The notes beneath the pieces were generated by a model, which searched no databases, was not told the DNA's origin, and was given only the letters and a program-made list of their open reading frames with translations. A program made the translations under genes and the position numbers. DNA of 64,000 nucleotides from Paraphaeosphaeria minitans (taxonomy: Eukaryota; Ascomycota; Dothideomycetes; Pleosporales; Didymosphaeriaceae): NCBI GenBank assembly GCA_015832175.1, contig WJXW01000010.1:1860001-1924000 (forward strand), read 5' to 3'. Shown here one piece after another: positions 36,274 through 46,731 of this stretch; position 1 is the stretch's first letter, and every line of letters begins with the position of its first letter.

Positions 36274-37768
36274 TCATCCAAGATCAGTGCACAGCTTTAC
36301 AGGCCCTGTCCACATGCTCGGAAGTTTCAGCCATTGTCGCCAGCTTGACATCAACCTGTGTTCCAATGTGCTTCGAAACCTGATCGAAAAGCCCATGGCC
36401 TCTTCGATACGTTGCAAACCGGCTAAAAGTTCCGGCTGTGGGACTGAAAACGTCACACGAAACCAGCCGGGGTAGGGCTCAGCGTAGTCTGCGCCACTGC
36501 CAATCGACACACCGTTTTGAGAGCATCGTCGGACAATGTCCTCTTCCTCACCCCACGTTCTGCATCTAGCAGAGAACCGGATCCACACGTAGAGACCTGC
36601 AGCGGGTTTATAGTGGTCCAAGCCATGGAACTCTGCGAACTGGATGGCAATTCGCGCAGCCTCGCGAAGTCTGCGTCTGTTGATATCTACCAGTGTCGCA
36701 AGGTTCTCTATGTCGTCAAGGATTGGAGCAACCATTACAGCGGCAACGTTGCATAGCTTTGCATTATTGAGGATAGCCTGGGACATCCGCAGTTCCTTGT
36801 TGGATTGAGTAACAAGACAGCCCTGATGTCATGTCAGCTCGATGGATTGGCTGTTTGTTGGGTATGATGATCTTACAAGCCTAAGCCCACTACTGCCAAA
36901 GTCCTTGCTGATGCTGTATATTTGATGCACCCTTGAAGATTCCACGCCCAGTATTACGAGGTCCCTTTGCAGGACAGAATAGAATTCAGCTGACGAGGAA
37001 CTGGGTGCCTCCACATGTTCATCCACATCCTCCTCCAGTGGCCCAAAGGTCGATAAAGCGTAAATTTCGTCCGAAATAAAATGGAGATCTGCTTCTTGGC
37101 AAAATTGAAGCAGAGCATCGATAACCTCCACGGAAGAAATGTGGCCAAGCGGATTATGTGGATTGCAGAAAAGGATACCACGCACCTTGCAGGTCGCCTT
37201 TTCTGCGGCGTCCCGGTATGCAGCTACGATTGTATCGGCCGATTTCGAGTCGTGGAGAGGTACATGCACAGGAATTGTCTTGACGCCATTTCGAAGAACC
37301 GCGTATATATCAAAACTGCCTGCAGAACGATTCCTGTCAGCGATGGATCATTATGTAGATTGCTAGAGAGAGAAACAAACCCCACATGGGAGCCGCGACC
37401 AGTAGCCCATCTCCATTATCGCATATATCATTGATCAATGTATCAAGGATAGCGCTGCCGCCGGGTCCCACTACAAGTTGTTGCGGTTCGACCGGAACGC
37501 TCGGCGAGAAGAAGTAGTTGTAAAATTTTGAAATGGAAGCAAGCAACTCCGGCGACCCACCAAGACCTCCAGCGTAAGAGAGATGCTTTGTTTCAAGGTG
37601 GTCCCAACAGTTTCTTCTGAGCAGTTTCAGCAGATCGGGACGGATGAGCCAGTTCTCCGCTGTTGCAAGATCGATGCGTGACGAGTGACTGGATCGCTGT
37701 CGGTTGAGAGCCCTGTCGAATCGCTTCATAAACCACGCATTATTATCTCCTGCACGGCTAGAGAGCAT
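36274..37768 (-). CDS. gliI: PLP-dependent C-S lyase / aminotransferase class I (GliI type)
   Basis: ACC-synthase-like fold; GliI-type enzymes cleave the C-S bonds of bis-cysteinyl diketopiperazines to free the dithiol. Exons 37768-37381, 37319-36877 and 36822-36274 give 459 residues. The PLP lysine sits in SISKDFGSSGLRL; CNPHNPLG and SDEIYA are the usual cofactor-binding segments. An upstream in-frame ATG at 37813 is possible, but the start MLSSRAGDNN at 37768 matches the usual family length. Divergent from the N-methyltransferase; one near-match regulator site (37998-38008) lies between them. Confidence 0.9.
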
Positions 37769-38233
37769 CGTGAGTTTCTCGTTGCACCGGGTGAAAGAAG
37801 CGAAGCCAAGCACAATGACAATACTGCTGCGTCAGGCAAGTAAGGATGGTATGGGTATCGATGCAGTAATACAGATTGCCCGTAGGCCGGCTGGTTGTGT
37901 AAGACAATTCCAGGCCAAAGCCCAATTCGTGTTGTACCAAAGCGAAAGGTCGGTCAAGCTGTCAATGAAGTGTCGCACACCGAAAGGGTAGAAATCCTCG
38001 GTGACCGGCTCCAGCCAATCATTGCTGACTCCTCGGTGGTTTCTCAGCGGGAGACTGGAGATGTGGACAGGTGACCGACTGTTTCGTTGGGTAGAGTGCC
38101 GTTTGTTGAAGAGTGAGATGCTGTCGCTGAGTTCGTATTGAGCTGTGCGGTGACCCTTTCCATCCAAATTCAATGAACAAGAAACCCGTTACCATTGTGA
38201 AACATATGTTCAATCTCGGCTACTATATTCCAT
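37769..38233. promoter_or_regulatory. Bidirectional promoter between C-S lyase and N-methyltransferase
   Basis: 465-bp divergent region. It contains TCGGTGACCGG at 37998-38008, one base off the TCGGN3CCGA palindrome, near its centre. The open frame at 37832-38173 (-) shows no family features and was not called. Confidence 0.65.
37998..38008. promoter_or_regulatory. Near-match regulator site (TCGGTGACCGG)
   Basis: Single mismatch to TCGGN3CCGA. It is the only candidate in this divergent promoter, so it may be a functional weaker site. Confidence 0.55.
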
Positions 38234-39200
38234 ATGTCTTTCAAGTCGAATGTTGAACAGAATGGGTTGGAAGAAACGAGAAAAGCGTATATGCTCCCAC
38301 ACAATCGGAAAGAAATTGAGCGGATGAAAATCCAACACGAATGGATCAAGGGCTCGTTCGGCGGTTTGATTAAGGCTCCGATTGACTACAATAAAAAGAA
38401 CCAGAAAATACTGGACTCTGCAACCGCTGATGGTAGCGACATATCGCCCATTCATGAAGCGGCGCTAACATAGCTTTAGGAACCTGGCTTCTCGATGTTT
38501 CTACTCTTTTCCCCGCAGAGACAGAGTTTGTGGGGTTTGACATTGCGTGAGCGATCCTATGAATTTTAAGCAGCATCAACATACTAATCTGGTAATCGAC
38601 AGGCCGGAGATGTTTGCACCACCTGAAATGTTGCCAGTTAATGTCACGTTGTCCCTCATGGACCTGTCAAGAGACTTGCCAACCGAATGGAAGCAGCAGT
38701 TCGACCTTGTCCATCAGCGCTTCGTCTTTCCTGGGATCGCTGAAAAGCAGATCCGAGACTTTCTGGATAGGTTGGTGGAATGCGTCAGACCTGGTGGGTG
38801 GATACAACTGGTTGAGCCTGCAGCGAATGAGAACGTATCCGGCCCCGATCCAACAGCTTTCCATGTTCTCCACAAGTTTGCGGATAAATGTATGCAAAGC
38901 CCAAACCCGAGAGACACGATACTGTCAAAACTGAAAGAGGTTGGCTTCATCAATGTGAACGTCGAAACGCAGGATATCGTGGTCGGTAAGTTCCAGGCTA
39001 ATCGGGAGTTGGATGTGCGAGGGCGGAAATGCATGCAAGCAGCGGTGACGAACATGTCCGCGATTGCCAATGCAAAAATGCTAGGAATAGAGGAAGCAGA
39101 CTGGGACAACCTACTCGATCGGTTCGATGCAGACATGGAAAAATACCGAACTGCAGTGCGCCATTTCGTAATCTGGGCTCAAAGGCCAGGAGGAACGTGA
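38234..39200 (+). CDS. gliN: SAM-dependent methyltransferase, GliN (N-methyltransferase) type
   Basis: Class I methyltransferase; GliN methylates an amide nitrogen of the dithiol diketopiperazine. Exons 38234-38432, 38480-38546 and 38603-39200 give 287 residues. The N-terminal NRKExxRMKIQHEW segment and GGLIKAPI are characteristic of this clade. The SAM-binding strand is VSTLFPAETEFVGFDIA rather than a glycine-rich GxGxG, and VRPGGWIQLVEP is the post-motif segment. All introns are 47-56 nt. Next gene in the same direction is the cyclotransferase. Confidence 0.85.
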
Positions 39201-39364
39201 GCTCCCATAATGTATTTGCTACATTGCTTCTAGAAACCTTTATTGGCGGCTAAAATCTTTACTTTGCAATATTATAGCTTAAACTTATTGAGAACCAGAG
39301 ACCTCTTTGAGGCTGGGTAAACTCTTGGTGAGGGGCCAAGGTGTTCTGCAATATAGGTACTACC

Positions 39365-39375
39365 TCGGAAACCGA
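39365..39375. promoter_or_regulatory. TCGGN3CCGA site (TCGGAAACCGA)
   Basis: Exact palindrome 76 bp upstream of the cyclotransferase start codon at 39451. Confidence 0.85.
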
Positions 39376-39450
39376 GTTCTTAACATACTGCTCCGTACTC
39401 TAGCTACAAAACCGGCACGTTTATATGCGCGGTTAATCAACGGTTTCAAA

Positions 39451-40338
39451 ATGACGACTCATAAGATGATTCCGCTGCAAACCCTGCGAGCACTTGCGGA
39501 CAAGCCCTTGTGGTACCTGGCCTACGGGTCGAACATGAAATCCAGTTCAATGCATGGAAGGAAAATTGTACCTTTACGCACTAAAATCGTCAGCGTACCG
39601 ACACACTATTTCACGTTCGATGTATTCGGGATTCCTTACTCAGAGCCATGCTATGCTAGTATTGAGCAGTTTCCTGATGGAGGGAGGGGGAAGCTTCAGC
39701 TCCAGCACAAAAGAGAGTGTATTGACGTGCCACCATTATGTGGTATTGCGCATCTCTTAACCCCGGCTGACTTCCATCGCCTTCTCATCACTGAGGGCAG
39801 TGGAGTTGTGTACGACCTTATCGACTTGGAAGCTCACGAGCTGAGTGAGAAGCGGAGAGCTACTGGCGTGAAGCTGACCGCTTACACGCTGAAGGCGAAA
39901 TGGCCGCAAAGGCCGAATGGCACGCCCAGTGCTCGATATCTAGTATGACTACCGGAGATTGAACCGCTCTCCTCTGCCGAAGTGCTAACATCGTCATAGA
40001 ATCTTTTCCTCGAAGGCGCAAAGGAGAATAACCTGCCTCCTCAGTACATTCAATATCTGGAGTCGTTTCCCAGGTACCACAAGATCGAAGGAAGTAAGAG
40101 AACATATGGGCAGCTCGTGTTCGATGCAGGCTGGAGGCCTTTTCTGAAAAGGCTGGTCCGACTTACAACATGGCGTGTGGATGAGGACGGAAACTGTCCG
40201 ATATTCATCGCGGTACTTATCGTGTGGTTGTATCAATTGATGTGGAGTTATCACGACTACGTACACAGTCCGGTTTTTGGGAGAGGCGACGGTGAAAAGT
40301 TGATTTGGACGATGGCGCAAGAGGCAGATTCCCTATAA
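39451..40338 (+). CDS. gliK: Gamma-glutamylcyclotransferase-like protein, GliK type
   Basis: GliK removes the gamma-glutamyl groups from the glutathione adducts of the diketopiperazine. Exons 39451-39942 and 40000-40338 give 276 residues. WYLAYGSNM near residue 30 is the substrate-binding signature of the cyclotransferase fold. The C-terminus has a hydrophobic segment (IFIAVLIVWLYQLMW) that could anchor it to a membrane. The frame is open 48 codons upstream of the chosen ATG, but the regulator palindrome at 39365 falls inside that extension, so the internal start is preferred. Convergent with the dipeptidase, only 60 bp apart. Confidence 0.9.
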
Positions 40339-40398
40339 TAATGGCAGGGATGACGGTTAGGGCTTTTATTTAAACGACTGTACGTAGACTATCACGTC

Positions 40399-41859
40399 TT
40401 AGCCATGCACACCTCGTACTGTCCTAACATCATTGCGTGTCTTCTCATCCCAAACCGGTTCGATGTCGTCTTGTAGCATGTGTGCTCCTTCCTCCTTCAT
40501 ACTCGCCGACACTTTGTCAACCGCGTCCAGAACGCGCAGGATATTCAGGCCAGCTAAAGATTTGATCGACTGTTCGCCTACCATCCTTCTAAGAAGCTCA
40601 GCAATCAGATAAGGAAACTTGGATACATCATCCAAGCCTGATGCCGTCTGCATTGTTCCATCGAAATCGGAGCCGATTCCGACATGCTCGTACCCAATGC
40701 GGTCGCCTACATGTTGGATATGGTCCGCTACTCTCTCGAGGTTCTGGTCAGTAGCGTCAGTGAGCTTTCGCAGAAACGTCACCATGAACACTCCGCCGTT
40801 AGCTTTCAGGGCGTCCAGGACCTCGTCGGGACTGTTCCGCGGATGGTGCGTCAACGCAGAGCTTTGTTTGATGTTCAGCTATCCAATGCTTGGAGGGATT
40901 CGGCCCGTATATTTCTTACCATGATGAATGCGAAAATATCACAGGCGCTTTAGAAATGGCTAGGACTTGCTTTTGCGTCGCCACAGATGTGTGAGAGAGG
41001 TCAACGATCCTTTTCGTTGTCAGAGTCAGTTCTGAATCCGTTTTGTTGTTCTTGGGGACATCTGCCTACATGCCGATTCGGTTCATTTCTTTTACCATCG
41101 CGACGCCTTCCTTTGAAAGCCCCTGATGGGCAGGTGCCTTGGAGTTCTTTGAACAGGTCCCAGTCAGTCGTTGAAAAGCAGATGAGGGTCACCGGACGAA
41201 GAACAGGAAGGGAGGGACATTACCGTCGCATCGGCATAAAAGTTGTTGCTGTCGTGAGTCAGTGTCACATATCGAACACCCAGGCGATGGAAATTGCGCA
41301 AAACGCTCGCACTGTTAGCAATCTGGTGCAAGCCCTCGACTCCAATCAGGCCAGCCACGCGACCGGAGCGAAAGATGCCCCACACGTCTTTCGAATTGCA
41401 AGCCAAACCTAAGGCGTGCGAGTATCTTTCCGTCATGGAATGGATGATGTCAATCTGTTGCAGAGTAGCGCGCAAGCTCTCGTAGTGTGCGGCCGTCGAG
41501 AAGTCGTTCGCTGCGTTGGCATCAGGACTAGCCAGCATCAGCAAAGAGAAGTCCCGATTCATTATGGCCATCATTTTCTTCACTCACCATGGCACATATG
41601 CGCTCCAGAATACAGCTCCAACGCATCCCTTTCGCAGTCGCGTGACGTCTGTATGCGCAATGGGCATATCTTCTGCGTCGACGTCTGCATCGTTGATCTT
41701 TCCCAAGTACCACCCGCGGATCATGTACGGGAAATCATTGTGCCCATCTGATGGTAGTTAGTCGATGTGTTTGAGGCACAGTCCGTCGTGGCTCTTGCCT
41801 ATCAGCGGCACTTCGGCCAAGTGTACCCTTGCTCGATCGAGATAAGTTGCCGACGCCAT
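40399..41859 (-). CDS. gliJ: Membrane-dipeptidase family metallopeptidase, GliJ type
   Basis: Zinc dipeptidase (peptidase M19); GliJ removes glycine from the Cys-Gly adducts. Six exons: 41859-41799, 41747-41588, 41527-41224, 41146-41070, 41009-40920, 40861-40399, giving 384 residues. DGHND supplies the first zinc ligands, GVRYVTLTH and DLSHTS follow, and GIGSDFDG is the conserved C-terminal site. GLNILRV stands where GGNLLRV is usual. The first intron begins with GC (GCAAGA) instead of GT and has a CTAAC branch site; the other five are GT-AG. A regulator palindrome lies 163 bp upstream. Confidence 0.88.
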
Positions 41860-42344
41860 TGGTCAGGCAATCATCAATAAGACTGACAACGAGTCTCTAC
41901 ATGCGTCTCTTCTCCGAGCAAATACTTCTGCAATGGAGTGCATTATCACCTCTCCGTCAAAGAAACAGACTCTACGCGTCGGTGTGCTTTGGTACGGAGG
42001 GGATATTACGCCGAAGAACTCTCGGCGACCGAGTATTCGAAAAGTCGCCGACACTATTGGGAAAATAGTGTGCAATCAACGTAGATCTCGTTTCGAATCA
42101 GGAAAATGTTATCAATTCGACGCACCCTAGAATGACGAGGGTTCCGGAGTGGTTGACAGGTGTAGAACCGCACACGGTGAGAACGAACTTCCACGAGAGC
42201 AGAGAATGGGGTTACATTCGATCCGATAATAATGACGCTCCAGTTATCAATATCTCTCGCTTCCGCCTTCCGGGAAACCGATTTCTGGGCATCTCCACCA
42301 AGAATGAAAGTGTATATTCGACCCCACGATAATGAGACTGTTTA
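41860..42344. promoter_or_regulatory. Dipeptidase promoter and GST 3' region
   Basis: 485 bp between the GST stop and the dipeptidase start, both on the minus strand. The only feature I can support is the palindrome at 42022-42032. Confidence 0.6.
42022..42032. promoter_or_regulatory. TCGGN3CCGA site (TCGGCGACCGA)
   Basis: Exact palindrome 163 bp upstream of the dipeptidase start codon. Confidence 0.85.
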
Positions 42345-43193
42345 TCATGCCCCAATCTCGATGTCCTTCCGAGAATCCATTTCAGCATACGCTTTAGCAA
42401 CACCCGGAATGCTCGCAAACCTATCACTCCACGCCTTCAGCGCCGGAAATTCATTCTTATCTATGCCCATACGGGCCATGGTAGGGTCGTCGGCGAACGG
42501 GTAAACAGCAATGTCCGCAATGGTCGGCCGGTTCGCAAGACCCACCCACTGTTGACCATTCTGAGACAAATGTCGATCCAAAATGGCGTACTGGACTTTG
42601 AGGTCCTTTAACATCCTGCGAGGTTTTTGCTCAGCGATTTGAATACGGGTTTCACGATCGGTCTGGAAGCTAGTTTCTTACTTTTCCTGGGCCATTGGGT
42701 TCTTGTCCTCTTCTTTGCGGATCGCGTACCACACCCAGTACTTAGCGGTTGGTCTGAGAGAGAGCGGGGTGTTAGTAGGCAACTAGTGTCACAGTCCTTA
42801 CAAGGCAGCTGGTTACCCTAGAGAGGCGGTCTCAAAAGTGAGCCAATTGCCTATTTCCATCTGTTCGGCCAGAGTGGCGCCGCCCCAGCGTCCCTCCTTG
42901 TCGTACTTGGTGGAGAGGAACTGAAGGATCTGCGAACTGTCCCACGAAGTGACTCGATTGCCGTCGACGGAGTCTATCAAGGCTGGGACGTATCTTTGTG
43001 GATGGATCTTCGTGTACCAGTCTGTCCTCGTCGTAGGCCCGTCCAAGCACGCTGTATCATAGTCGGTACCGAGACATTCGAGCAATATGATAGGCTTGAT
43101 CCAGTTCTGATAGCGGCCTACGACCACGAAGACAAATGGCTTGTCGGGAACATCGCCGTCGAGTGATTTGGCGGAGTGCTTATTTATGCCCAT
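42345..43193 (-). CDS. gliG: Glutathione S-transferase, GliG type
   Basis: GliG joins two glutathiones to the oxidised diketopiperazine, bringing in the sulfur. Exons 43193-42817, 42753-42682 and 42615-42345 give 239 residues. The N-terminal thioredoxin-like half contains YVPALID (cis-proline region) and SSQILQFL; the C-terminal helical half has NRPTIADIAVYPF, a conserved GST motif with the structural Asp. An ATG 24 bp upstream (43217) is also in frame; the ACCACCATGG context favours 43193. A regulator palindrome lies 153 bp upstream of that start. Confidence 0.9.
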
Positions 43194-43217
43194 GGTGGTG
43201 GTCCGGAGTATTGCCAA

Positions 43218-43842
43218 GGGTCCGTTGCGTGTGCTTGGTAAGCTAGCAGCGGGCGGCTAAATGGCTGGTTCGTATTCAGCACTGGTTTCACTTGCAATGC
43301 GACAGAGAATCGTGAGGACAGTATGGTTAATGAGCTACTCGGTGCTCGGTCGCCGACTTTCACACAGTCACGATGATGGCCTGGTGGAACTCAGTCGACG
43401 GAGTCCGTGGCCGACTGGCTGGTTGCCAACTGCCCGAGTGCAAAAGCCATTTTGAGCACCCTCAGATCTCCCTCGAGAGATTCCGCTTCGAGCTTACTGC
43501 ATAGAGAACTGCAGTAGCTACGGACATCGATGCAATTCACGCGTCAGAGCAGGCCAAGTGGCAAGACTTGAGTAGCTTCCAGGGTCGCGGGTACTTATAG
43601 AATTTCAACGTCGAAGAGGCTGATTACAGGAGAAATAAAACGCTCCAAAAAAGTTCTAGCATTAGGTCGAAAGTATGAATCTGCAAACTAGGACGATATC
43701 TAGCTAAGTGGCCGGAAGACGTGGTTGCGCACGCCTTCTGGTTGGCAGTGGTAGTACCGAGAGCTGCTTGCGAGCGGGACTTGGCCGTTTCGTCTGGCCA
43801 ACATTTGTGTAGCGTCTTTGCCACTGGCAGGGTAGACTTGCG
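43218..43842. promoter_or_regulatory. GST promoter region and downstream flank of regulator relic
   Basis: Contains the palindrome at 43346-43356. The rest (about 43400-43842) shows nothing I can name; small open frames there have no family features. Confidence 0.6.
43346..43356. promoter_or_regulatory. TCGGN3CCGA site (TCGGTCGCCGA)
   Basis: Exact palindrome upstream of the GST gene (153 bp from the preferred start, 129 bp from the alternative). Confidence 0.85.
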
Positions 43843-44619
43843 TCAAGAACTATCCGTCGAAAGGCCATCGAAAAGCAGCAGGCCGATCAGTTTGGCCAGC
43901 CGGTCTAGACAGCGGTCAATGACGGCGTTGCGATGTCCGAGATACTGCTGGTCCTCGACCTCCAACGACTCCTCCATTACAGTCTTCCACCTCTGTATCT
44001 TTTCGTTTAGGTTCAAGCATGCATCCACCAACACCACTGTAACGAGAAGTCGACCCTCCAACCCGTCGATGGGCATCTCCCCTAGCTTCATTTCCCGGGC
44101 TACTGACTTGCAACCGGGACGGCGTTGTATGACTGGTGGAGTTGAAGCATAAGCTCCGCCGTACGACGAAGGAGGCGTTGTTGAAAGGGATTTCGACCCG
44201 TTCGACGAGAAGGTAGAACTCACGTCACTAGACAGATGGTCGACGGCATCGACGTAGGTAGCTTCGTAGAAGCATATCAGTCGGAACATGATATGTGACA
44301 ATGAACTGGGTACCAATTTGGTGGCAACGCACGTGTCGCAATCGATTGTCTTCTGGAGTTGGGCAGAAAACTCGGCGCCGATTTGCAGGATCTTGTCGAC
44401 TGGAAGTGAGTTCCGATCCAGGTGTTTAGCCATCTGTTGAAGGTTGATGAGAGAACAATTGCAGCTGTCTGAATGGATCGTCGCCATAGAAGTGAGTGGT
44501 GATGAAATGGCAGTGAGAAGCCCAGCGCCCAGGTCGTCCATATTCAGAGCCACGCGGAGAGCGCTGTATCTCACCCTTATTCCAGGGACTGAATGGCTGG
44601 GCAGCCGGCTAGGGGTCAT
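43843..44619 (-). pseudogene. AflR-like regulator C-terminal region without a DNA-binding domain (probable relic)
   Basis: 258-codon open frame. After about 50 residues a CNCSLINLQQM segment, a DCDTC pair and later LLVTVVLVDACLNLNEKIQRW resemble the C-terminal regulatory domain of AflR/GliZ-type proteins, the same layout as in the complete regulator at 46732-48153. No Zn2Cys6 cluster is encoded at its start or in the 200 bp upstream, where a LINE has inserted (44821-45470). It is therefore most likely a truncated duplicate or the displaced original cluster regulator. It could also be a functional cofactor without its own DNA-binding domain. Protein similarity to the intact regulator is low by eye. 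Confidence 0.55.
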
Positions 44620-44820
44620 CCCATTCGGAACTCGGTGCTGGCTGCCAAGGTATGTTGGTCGCAGAATCGTCCAGGTTTAGGGCGGGGATGGCGCAGTGCT
44701 GGCGGCATCGATGGATGTGCACCCCGATGCAGTGGTAGTTGCTGCAGGAGGCCCAGAGATGCAATGTACGAAGGAGCTCGTATTCTTTGAGTGCTAGGGC
44801 CAACTGAGCAATGTGATCCT

Positions 44821-45470
44821 CCGAAAGTACAACCACAAGGATGCAAGCCTTGCCTGCTCATGCGGGCGCGGCAAGACGCCAGAGCACCTCGCGCTCTGCC
44901 GCAAGACCCTAGGGGCCTTTGGCCGACGGCCACTTCGACCACCTACACCGCCATCTAGCCGGGACGACAGTCTGGCATATACTGATACTGCGGTGCTGAT
45001 GGGGGATCCAGAGGCCTTTGAAACATTCACCCAACTCACACAGTACTACACCAAAGTTTGTCCCCGGTGGCTTTTCCTGCCCTGCAATAGCAACGGGCAG
45101 TGCAGCACCTAGCAGAGCTGGGCCCGGCACAGTAACTGCGATACTCCCCACCCATCTTCCTCTCTTTCCCCCCTCCCCCTAACACACACACACTCTCTCT
45201 CTCTCTCGGCACATAGATGCCTCAAAATGCAAGAAAATCACCCTAATGTACACACACTGCATAGTCTCCCCAACTAGAAGGGGAGCTGTAGTTCTAAAAC
45301 AGTAGTAATACCCGCGTAGGCAAGAAATGCTTTCTAAGGTAGTGTAGCAGCACTGTAATTCTATAGCTTAGCACGTCGTATATGCCCTTCGGGAGGCGAG
45401 ATGGCGGACTTAATCCCCATCAACTAGACGAAAAAAGAATACCAACCAACCAACCAACCAATGTGATCCT
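44821..45470 (+). mobile_element. 5'-truncated LINE (Tad1-like non-LTR retrotransposon) with TSD
   Basis: Flanked by the 12-bp duplication CAATGTGATCCT (44809-44820 and 45469-45480). The plus-strand frame ends at 45112 and encodes the very C-terminus typical of fungal LINE ORF2: a cysteine/histidine motif (CSCGRGKTPEHLALC) and a FTQLTQYYTKVCPRW-like end. A 3' UTR with (CA)n(CT)n at about 45182-45207 follows, then an (ACCA)n tail (45451-45470). Only the last 650 bp were integrated, as is common for LINEs. It lies about 200 bp upstream of the regulator relic. Confidence 0.88.
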
Positions 45471-45480
45471 GTCTCACCCC

Positions 45481-46290
45481 CCATATAATCCTCTATACAA
45501 ACAAGCACACAACAACACATCGCGGTAGTTTAGAGTACTATAAATTACGACGATTTTTCATCGTATGCAAATGGCTATGCAGCTCTGATTCAGGTGTTGT
45601 AATTACCTAAGAAAGCTGATTTTTCGCTCATTTGCAATAGTCCGTCGTACTACCTCTAGCACATAATCTACCTATTTGTTATTAAGCTCCAAAGGAAGAG
45701 GCTCCTATTCAGTCTCCTACTGGTACTTGCACTCCTCTTTATTGCAGCTAGGCGTGAATTGCTTCGTTACGTAGCTGCGGGGCCAGGGCCAGGCATGCTC
45801 AGATAAATTCACATCTAGGGAATGCCCAGGCTACATAATATTTTCCACCTTTTGGACACAGAGATGGTTATTTGCGATGTGGCTCTTATAAGGAGAAGCT
45901 CTACTACTGCACGAGATTCTACGCGTCGGATAGTTTGGCTGCGTTGCACGCTTGCTAAGAGCGTATTTGAGGATGCACACCTAACCATCGCAGCGACGCG
46001 AGTACCGCCCCAATTACGAACGCACGCATTATTGGGTGCATTCAAGAGCTGGACGTCTTAGGAGGTTTTATAATTCTATTCTGCTTATATTTATATGGTT
46101 TGCGACGATTTAGTGTACTCATTTTGAAGGTTGTGGTGGAGAAATAGGGTGATCAAAACATGGAATGATCATGTGTTGATGGGCGGAGGTGGCAAGAAAT
46201 TCGAGCTCCTTCGTACACCTGCCGCGATTACGTGGAGCGCCCAGATCGACGCATCATGCAAGGCTTGAGATTGTCGTACAGTGACAAATG
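45481..46290. other. Gene-poor stretch upstream of the intact regulator
   Basis: No supportable gene. Overlapping open frames at 45815-46061 on both strands have no recognisable family. A 16-bp inverted match links 46202-46217 (CGAGCTCCTTCGTACA) to 44765-44780. Confidence 0.5.
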
Positions 46291-46610
46291 TTCAAGCTGG
46301 ATATGAAATACGACCTATGATCTGAGCTGAAACAGTTAAACTGCAGGAGGGCAGGTTGAATACGGAATGTAACGGTGGAAGCTGAAAAGCTGTGCAACGC
46401 CGGCAGGCCGAAGCAATCTACCCCGCCTCCTCGCCGTTGAGGAGGAGGGGTAGAATTTTCAAGCTAGATATAACATTCGACCTATGATCCGAGCCGAAAC
46501 AGTTAAACTGCAGGAGAGCAGGTCGAATACGGAATGTAACGGTGGAAGCTGAAAAGCTGTGCAACGCCGCCCGGCCGAAGCAATCTACCCCGCCTCCTCG
46601 CCGTTGAGGA
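46291..46610. repeat. Tandem duplication, 167-bp period, upstream of the Zn2Cys6 regulator
   Basis: Copy 1 at 46291-46443 and copy 2 at 46458-46610, about 153 bp each, with only scattered differences (for example TATGATCTGAGC versus TATGATCCGAGC). Several differences are C/T, so the pair may have been lightly mutated. It ends 121 bp before the regulator ATG and therefore doubles part of its promoter or 5' UTR. No TCGGN3CCGA site is inside. Confidence 0.88.
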
Positions 46611-46731
46611 CCTCTTTTTCGGACGGCAAACGCCGGATTCGATGGAATCAGTCCATGGCAGGATACAGAGCTCGAGGCCAACAGAGCTGCCGCTGGAACC
46701 CCATCATTGAACCCATCGCCAGAGACCGCAG

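Noticed and set aside
40667..40676. TCGG-N2-CCGA sequences at 40667-40676, 43063-43072 and 44372-44381
   Set aside because: Spacing is two, not three, and all lie inside coding sequence; not counted as regulator sites.
44609..44942. Minus-strand frames overlapping the LINE (44609-44836 and 44616-44942)
   Set aside because: They run into the inserted LINE sequence, so cannot be the original upstream exon of the regulator relic; no zinc cluster encoded.
45521..45660. Imperfect palindrome considered as a MITE (GGTAGT...GCAAATG arms)
   Set aside because: Arms match only in patches and no target-site duplication could be found.
45815..46061. Overlapping open frames of 76 and 79 codons on opposite strands
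   Set aside because: No recognisable family, no supporting splice or promoter context.
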